Below are positions 6,852 to 8,052 of a DNA stretch of 8,052 bases, piece after piece. The notes under the pieces are model-generated. The model worked only from the letters and a program-made list of their open reading frames with translations, did not search any database and was not told the DNA's origin. How positions within the stretch are numbered: the stretch's first letter is position 1; each line of letters opens with the position of its first letter. The stretch covers positions 1 to 8,052 of the forward strand of contig JAUWWJ010000055.1 of the NCBI GenBank assembly GCA_030616935.1. Direction: 5' to 3'. A program made the translations under genes and the position numbers. Origin of the DNA: Planctomycetaceae bacterium (GTDB lineage Bacteria > Planctomycetota > Planctomycetia > Pirellulales > UBA1268).

Positions 6852-8052
6852 TCATCGATCAATCGATGCTGTCCCTGCCATAAACCTATCCTGCATTGCC
6901 TGCACCTTCATTGGCTCACTTTCCAGGGCCTCCATCGCCCGCACGCACGCTTCAGCGGCCGCAAGTGTCGTTATGCAAGGAACCCCGTAGAGCACACTGG
7001 CCGCTCGGATTCTTCCTTCGTCAGTGCGTGCACCCTTACCACGAGGCGTATTGAATATCAGTTGAACGCGACCATCGATCAGATGATCTATGAGGTTTGG
7101 GTGTCCCTCCTGTAATTTCTTGACTGCTTCAACCTCAACTCCAGCTTGCGATAGTGCCTCAGCGGTACCGGAAGTAGCAATCAATTCAAAGCCTAACTTC
7201 ACAAGACGTCGAGCTAGGTCCACCATAGATCTTTTTGCCGACTGACTCGCTACACTCAAAAATATCTTTCCTGTTTCTGGCAAAACTGTCCCTGCCGCAA
7301 GCTGGCCCTTCGCAAAGGCGAGGCTGAAGTTATCGCTCACCCCCATGACCTCACCAGTACTTCTCATCTCTGGCCCAAGGGCAATATCAACGCCAGCAAA
7401 CTTGACGAACGGAAACACACTTTCCTTCACGCTAACATGCGAAGGAACAGGATCGGTGACGACCCCTTGTTCAGGGAGCGTTTCTCCAGCCATGACCTTT
7501 ACAGCGATTTTTGCAATCGGCACGCCTGTTGCTTTTGAAACAAAGGGGACTGTTCTACTTGCTCGTGGATTCACCTCAATGACGTATAAGGCACACTCGT
7601 TCCCCTCACGCTTTACCGCAAACTGAACGTTCATAAGGCCGACGACCCCGAGGCTCTTGGCTAAGCTCACAGCAGCCTGCTTGATTTCCGAAACGGTCTG
7701 CTTACTCAGATTGTGCGGAGGTATACAACACGCCGAGTCACCCGAGTGCACCCCCGCTTCCTCTATGTGCTCCATAACTCCGGCCACTATCACATCCGTA
7801 CCATCACAGATGCAATCGACATCGACTTCTGTCGCATCCTCAAGAAAACGATCTATTAACACTGGTTGCCCTTGAGCAACTATGAATGCTTCTGCCACAA
7901 ATCTTTCAAACTGAGATTGGTCATAACAAATTTCCATCGCACGACCACCGAGTACAAAGCTTGGGCGAACCAAGGAAGGAAAACCAATCCTCGAAACCTC
8001 CTTGCGTGCTTGCTCAAGAGTACGAGCAATTCCGCTTGCAGGCTGCTTCAGA
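6852..8052 (-). CDS. carB: Carbamoyl-phosphate synthase large subunit, C-terminal part (5' end beyond window)
   Basis: The last 399 residues of a protein normally about 1070 long are present; the frame is open to the window edge. The enzyme makes carbamoyl phosphate from bicarbonate, ATP and glutamine-derived ammonia for pyrimidine and arginine synthesis, working with CarA. The visible part begins in the second ATP-grasp half (carbamate phosphorylation): SGIARTLEQA (6-15), RPSFVLGGRAMEI (29-41), EHIEEAGVHSGDS (94-106) and the metal/ATP-site EVNPRASRT (159-167), then LGPEMRSTGEVMG (225-237). The C-terminal MGS-like allosteric domain spans about 262-376 with GFELIATSGTAEAL (287-300) and NTPRGKGARTDEGRIR (334-349). 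GGRAMEI rather than the first-half GGSGGG version places it in the second half. The TTG at 7973 is an internal Leu, not a start. The sequence looks fully functional. No carA is in view. Confidence 0.97.
   Translation of the reverse strand, partial: LKQPASGIARTLEQARKEVSRIGFPSLVRPSFVLGGRAMEICYDQSQFERFVAEAFIVAQGQPVLIDRFLEDATEVDVDCICDGTDVIVAGVMEHIEEAGVHSGDSACCIPPHNLSKQTVSEIKQAAVSLAKSLGVVGLMNVQFAVKREGNECALYVIEVNPRASRTVPFVSKATGVPIAKIAVKVMAGETLPEQGVVTDPVPSHVSVKESVFPFVKFAGVDIALGPEMRSTGEVMGVSDNFSLAFAKGQLAAGTVLPETGKIFLSVASQSAKRSMVDLARRLVKLGFELIATSGTAEALSQAGVEVEAVKKLQEGHPNLIDHLIDGRVQLIFNTPRGKGARTDEGRIRAASVLYGVPCITTLAAAEACVRAMEALESEPMKVQAMQDRFMAGTASIDR

Noticed and set aside
7971..7973. TTG at 7973 as the start of a separate gene
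   Set aside because: The frame continues upstream to the window edge with clear CarB sequence (SGIARTLEQA), so this is an internal leucine codon.

Overview
All recognisable genes in this window lie on the minus strand, so it reads from right to left: carB (3' part), rlmKL, a branched-chain amino acid (Liv/HAAT-type) ABC cassette made of a substrate-binding lipoprotein, a LivH-type permease and a LivM-type permease, and then a highly unusual LivG-like gene that runs off the left edge. I see no RNA genes, mobile elements, CRISPR arrays or plus-strand genes. Gaps between genes are 27, 35 and 49 nt. The last two junctions are 4-nt ATGA overlaps, so the cassette looks like a single translationally coupled operon, and carB and rlmKL may be cotranscribed with it.

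The organism is a bacterium, probably with a diderm envelope: the binding protein has a lipoprotein signal, and RlmK and RlmL are fused as in Gammaproteobacteria and some other diderms. Base composition looks close to balanced by eye (not calculated). The CarB C-terminal domain and the binding protein carry motifs I associate with actinobacterial, chloroflexal or planctomycete-like proteins rather than enterics. A planctomycete-like source is a guess only.

Region by region: 6852-8052 is the C-terminal 399 residues of carbamoyl-phosphate synthase large subunit. 4584-6824 is the fused 23S rRNA methyltransferase RlmKL. 3283-4548 is the type I periplasmic binding protein. 3245-3275 is a perfect 7-bp inverted repeat between the binding protein and the permease. 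2316-3233 and 1237-2319 are the two permeases. 1-1240 is the LivG-like gene.

The main discovery is the leftmost gene. Its first ~84 residues and its last ~150 visible residues align, in one uninterrupted frame, with the two halves of a LivG ATPase. Between them sits a block of about 176 residues with two predicted membrane helices flanking a ~125-residue polar domain. Nearly every nucleotide-handling motif is changed as well: Walker A reads DSGRGSKVA instead of GPNGAGKTT, the Q-loop Gln is Arg, the signature reads LTRYEQ instead of LSYGQQ, and the H-loop His is replaced. Only Walker B (VLLVDEP) and the D-loop region remain. It therefore looks like a membrane-anchored pseudo-ATPase in the normal operon position of LivG. 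The LivH partner also has a divergent coupling-loop segment, while LivM keeps the usual one. This could be a repurposed, non-canonical Liv-type system (sensor, scaffold or differently energised transporter), but that is inference.
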